Shown here: positions 62,505-64,000 of the stretch, in pieces
Layout: each line of letters starts with the position of its first letter
How positions within the stretch are numbered: the first letter of the stretch is position 1
NCBI RefSeq assembly: GCF_036687315.1
Contig: NZ_CP144683.1
Coordinates: 372,001-436,000, forward strand
Length of the DNA: 64,000 nt
Reading direction: 5' to 3'
From: Sphingopyxis sp. TUF1
GTDB lineage: Bacteria > Pseudomonadota > Alphaproteobacteria > Sphingomonadales > Sphingomonadaceae
Notes under the pieces: generated by a model
The model's database searches: none
Seen by the model: only the letters and a program-made list of their open reading frames with translations
Told to the model about the DNA's origin: nothing
Translations under genes and position numbers: made by a program

Positions 62505-63572
62505 CTACCCCAATCCGCGCGCGATCAGCGGCCCGATGCGGTTCGCCGCCCACAGCGGCAGCCGTTTCCACAGGTCGACCTGCATTCGGTATTTGGCGCT
62601 GTTCGGATTGGTGTCGCGCGGAGCCTCGCCCGGCGCGAGCCAGCGCGCATAGACGAGCGGCTGCGGTGCGAAACCCCAGTTTTTCTTGTAGGCGAACGGC
62701 CCCGTACCGAGCTTCGACCGCCCGAAGTCGAAGCGCGTGCAACCGCGCGCGCGCGCATGGCGCATCAGCGCGAAATACATGAGCTCGTTCGCGCGCAGCC
62801 GCCGCGCCTCGGCAAGTCCGCCGCCCCAGTAAGGCATCACCGTGCCGCGCCAGTAAAGGCTGAGCACGCTCGCCACCGGACGGCCGCCCTCGCGCACTGT
62901 CAAAATGTCGGCATCCTCGCCAAAGGCATCGAGCACCGCGTCGAACAGGCTTTTCGGAAAGACCGGCGTGCCGAGATTGCGGACGCTCGTCGCATAAATG
63001 CGGTAATGATCGCGCCGTTCGGCGGTATCGCGCCCCGTGGTTACCGTCAGCGCGCTGTCGAGTACCTTGCGCACCTCGGCGCGCTGCTTGCGCGGGATCG
63101 CGAGCAGTTCGGCGTCGTCGTCGTGGGCAAGATCGCGCGCGAACCCAGCGTAAACGCCCTCCTCGCGCGCCCAGCTCTCGCCGTCGGGGAGCGGGCCGCC
63201 ACGAAGCTCAACCGACGATACGCCCAGCGCCTGCGCCATCTCCGCCGCGCCCTGCGCCAGCGTTGCGGCAACCCCCGGATCGTCCGCCAAAATGCCGCCG
63301 CCGACGGCAAAGCCGCTGCCGACCAGCGCCTGCCCAAACAGCGGCGAGCGAATGTGATGAAGCGGCACCAGGCCGGTCAGCGCGCCGCTTGCGTCGCGCG
63401 CGGTGACGAGGTGGCAGCGATGCCCCGTCGCCCGCGTAACCGCCTCGCACCAGGCGCGGCTGTGAAAGGGCGTCGCATCATCGTGCGCCGCGACATAGGC
63501 GTCCCATTCGGCCGCGTCGGACAGCGGCGCGCCAGAAAACGCGCGCATCTTCGGATCGGCGGGCGCGTTCAC
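62505..63572 (-). CDS. FemAB family protein, XrtA-associated
   Basis: A 355-residue FemAB/GNAT-fold protein: FHSRAWCEAVTRATGHRCHL, ELLAIPRKQRAEVRKVLDSA, and MPYWGGGLAEARRLRANELM, then FDFGRSKLGTGPFAYKKNWG. GTG 63572 overlaps the deacetylase stop (GTGA) and is chosen; ATG 63587 would overlap it more, ATG 63533 less. In PEP-CTERM clusters it is thought to modify a polysaccharide or peptide. The gap to the glycosyltransferase is 9 bp. Confidence 0.88.
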   Translation of the reverse strand: MNAPADPKMRAFSGAPLSDAAEWDAYVAAHDDATPFHSRAWCEAVTRATGHRCHLVTARDASGALTGLVPLHHIRSPLFGQALVGSGFAVGGGILADDPGVAATLAQGAAEMAQALGVSSVELRGGPLPDGESWAREEGVYAGFARDLAHDDDAELLAIPRKQRAEVRKVLDSALTVTTGRDTAERRDHYRIYATSVRNLGTPVFPKSLFDAVLDAFGEDADILTVREGGRPVASVLSLYWRGTVMPYWGGGLAEARRLRANELMYFALMRHARARGCTRFDFGRSKLGTGPFAYKKNWGFAPQPLVYARWLAPGEAPRDTNPNSAKYRMQVDLWKRLPLWAANRIGPLIARGLG

Positions 63573-64000
63573 GCCGCGGCTTGCCATGGCGCCGCGCGCC
63601 GCTGCTGCGCGGGAAGCAGCGCGTCGGCGCGCGTCCATTCGAAATCGGCGAGAAGCTTTTGAAGTTTGCCAGCCATCGCTGACAAGCCGCTGTAATGGCG
63701 GATTTTCGATTTGATGGGTGCATGGGCAACGCGCGGCTGGCCGGGATCGATTTCCCATGGATGAAAATAAAGGATCGCCGGATGCCCTTCGGCATTCATT
63801 CCCGCGATTGCCCAGCGCGTGAAGCCATAGGGCAATAGGCGCATGAAACCGCCGCCGCCCGCCGCCAAGGTCCGCCCGGCAAAGCGCGCGGTCGTCACCG
63901 GCCATTCGACCAGTTCGCTGTCGGGGAGCGGTCGCCACGCATGGCGCGGACTTTGCGGCCAGCCATAATGATCGTGCACCACCGGCGCGACGCTCGACGA
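63569..64000 (-). CDS. XrtA-associated polysaccharide deacetylase, C-terminal part
   Basis: The reading frame runs in from the right edge. The visible ~143 residues end the polysaccharide deacetylase/DUF3473 module: SSSVAPVVHDHYGWPQSPRH, then GGGGFMRLLPYGFTRWAIAG and AILYFHPWEIDPGQPRVAHA. The catalytic N-terminal part lies outside. It heads the visible part of the cluster, coupled to FemAB. Confidence 0.88.
   Translation of the reverse strand, partial: SSSVAPVVHDHYGWPQSPRHAWRPLPDSELVEWPVTTARFAGRTLAAGGGGFMRLLPYGFTRWAIAGMNAEGHPAILYFHPWEIDPGQPRVAHAPIKSKIRHYSGLSAMAGKLQKLLADFEWTRADALLPAQQRRAAPWQAAA

Noticed and set aside
59299..63662. Two long plus-strand frames (682 and 733 codons) opposite the XrtA cluster
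   Set aside because: They mirror well-supported minus-strand genes and show no domain pattern.
1..64000. CRISPR array
   Set aside because: No series of regularly spaced direct repeats was seen anywhere in the window.

Overview
The window is high-GC alphaproteobacterial chromosome, most likely a sphingomonad close to Sphingopyxis. Support for this comes from the cbb3 oxidase (ccoNOQP-GHIS) layout, the XrtA exosortase cluster, DUF736/MucR/Ti-type traACD accessory genes and EIVVTG-type linkers. The species is inferred and was not checked by any search.

Layout. (1) 1-9.7 kb: a tightly packed minus-strand set lysR > dgcN > dgcA > 43-codon ORF > ampG > serine hydrolase > dacB (cut by the window edge). 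On the plus strand beside it are a lipoprotein N-acyl-D-amino-acid deacylase, a DUF1989 protein and an L,D-transpeptidase. Together they look like cell-wall turnover joined to D-glutamate/D-amino-acid salvage. (2) 9.8-11.5 kb: a YqcI/YcgG (GntA-like) protein and an MgtC/SapB protein. (3) 11.5-31.5 kb: a low-oxygen block with hemN, ccoS-I-H-G-P-Q-O-N, an OmpW-like porin, two FNR-type [4Fe-4S] regulators, a receiver-only response regulator, tandem UspA, a persulfide-dioxygenase-like metallo-hydrolase, a TraR/DksA zinc-finger protein, a DUF4010 membrane protein, the haem-PAS FixL/FixJ pair, and HdeD-like, SpoIIAA-like and GNAT genes. Three 14-bp FNR/FixK-type palindromes lie in front of ccoN/ompW, hemN and usp.

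(4) 31,536-52,322: an integrated mobilizable element of about 20.8 kb in the 3' end of tRNA-Phe(GAA). It is bounded by a 21-bp direct repeat (one mismatch) and has a P4-type integrase beside the tRNA, an AlpA-type regulator, a MOBQ/Ti-type relaxase TraA divergent from traC-traD across a recognisable oriT, and no type IV secretion genes. Its cargo is a complete type II CBASS anti-phage system (DncV-like cyclase with a C-terminal glycine, Cap2 E1-E2, Cap3 JAMM protease, divergent Cap15-like membrane effector), an L,D-transpeptidase homologue that has lost its catalytic residues, a fused nucleotidyltransferase-HEPN protein, a 1431-residue Rhs protein with a probable toxin tail and an adjacent AT-rich candidate immunity gene, and a decayed IS5-type transposase.

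(5) 52.3-64 kb: core genes tRNA-Phe, yacG, rnase E/G, maf and infA, then a cupin/GNAT pair, several palindromic intergenic repeats, and an exopolysaccharide/XrtA cluster (polysaccharide deacetylase, FemAB, Stp1-type glycosyltransferase, XrtA-EpsI, asparagine synthase) running off the right edge.

The strongest candidate for an unusual system is the CBASS-carrying element: a DncV-type (clade A) cyclase paired with a Cap15-type effector, on an element with its own oriT and attachment sites.
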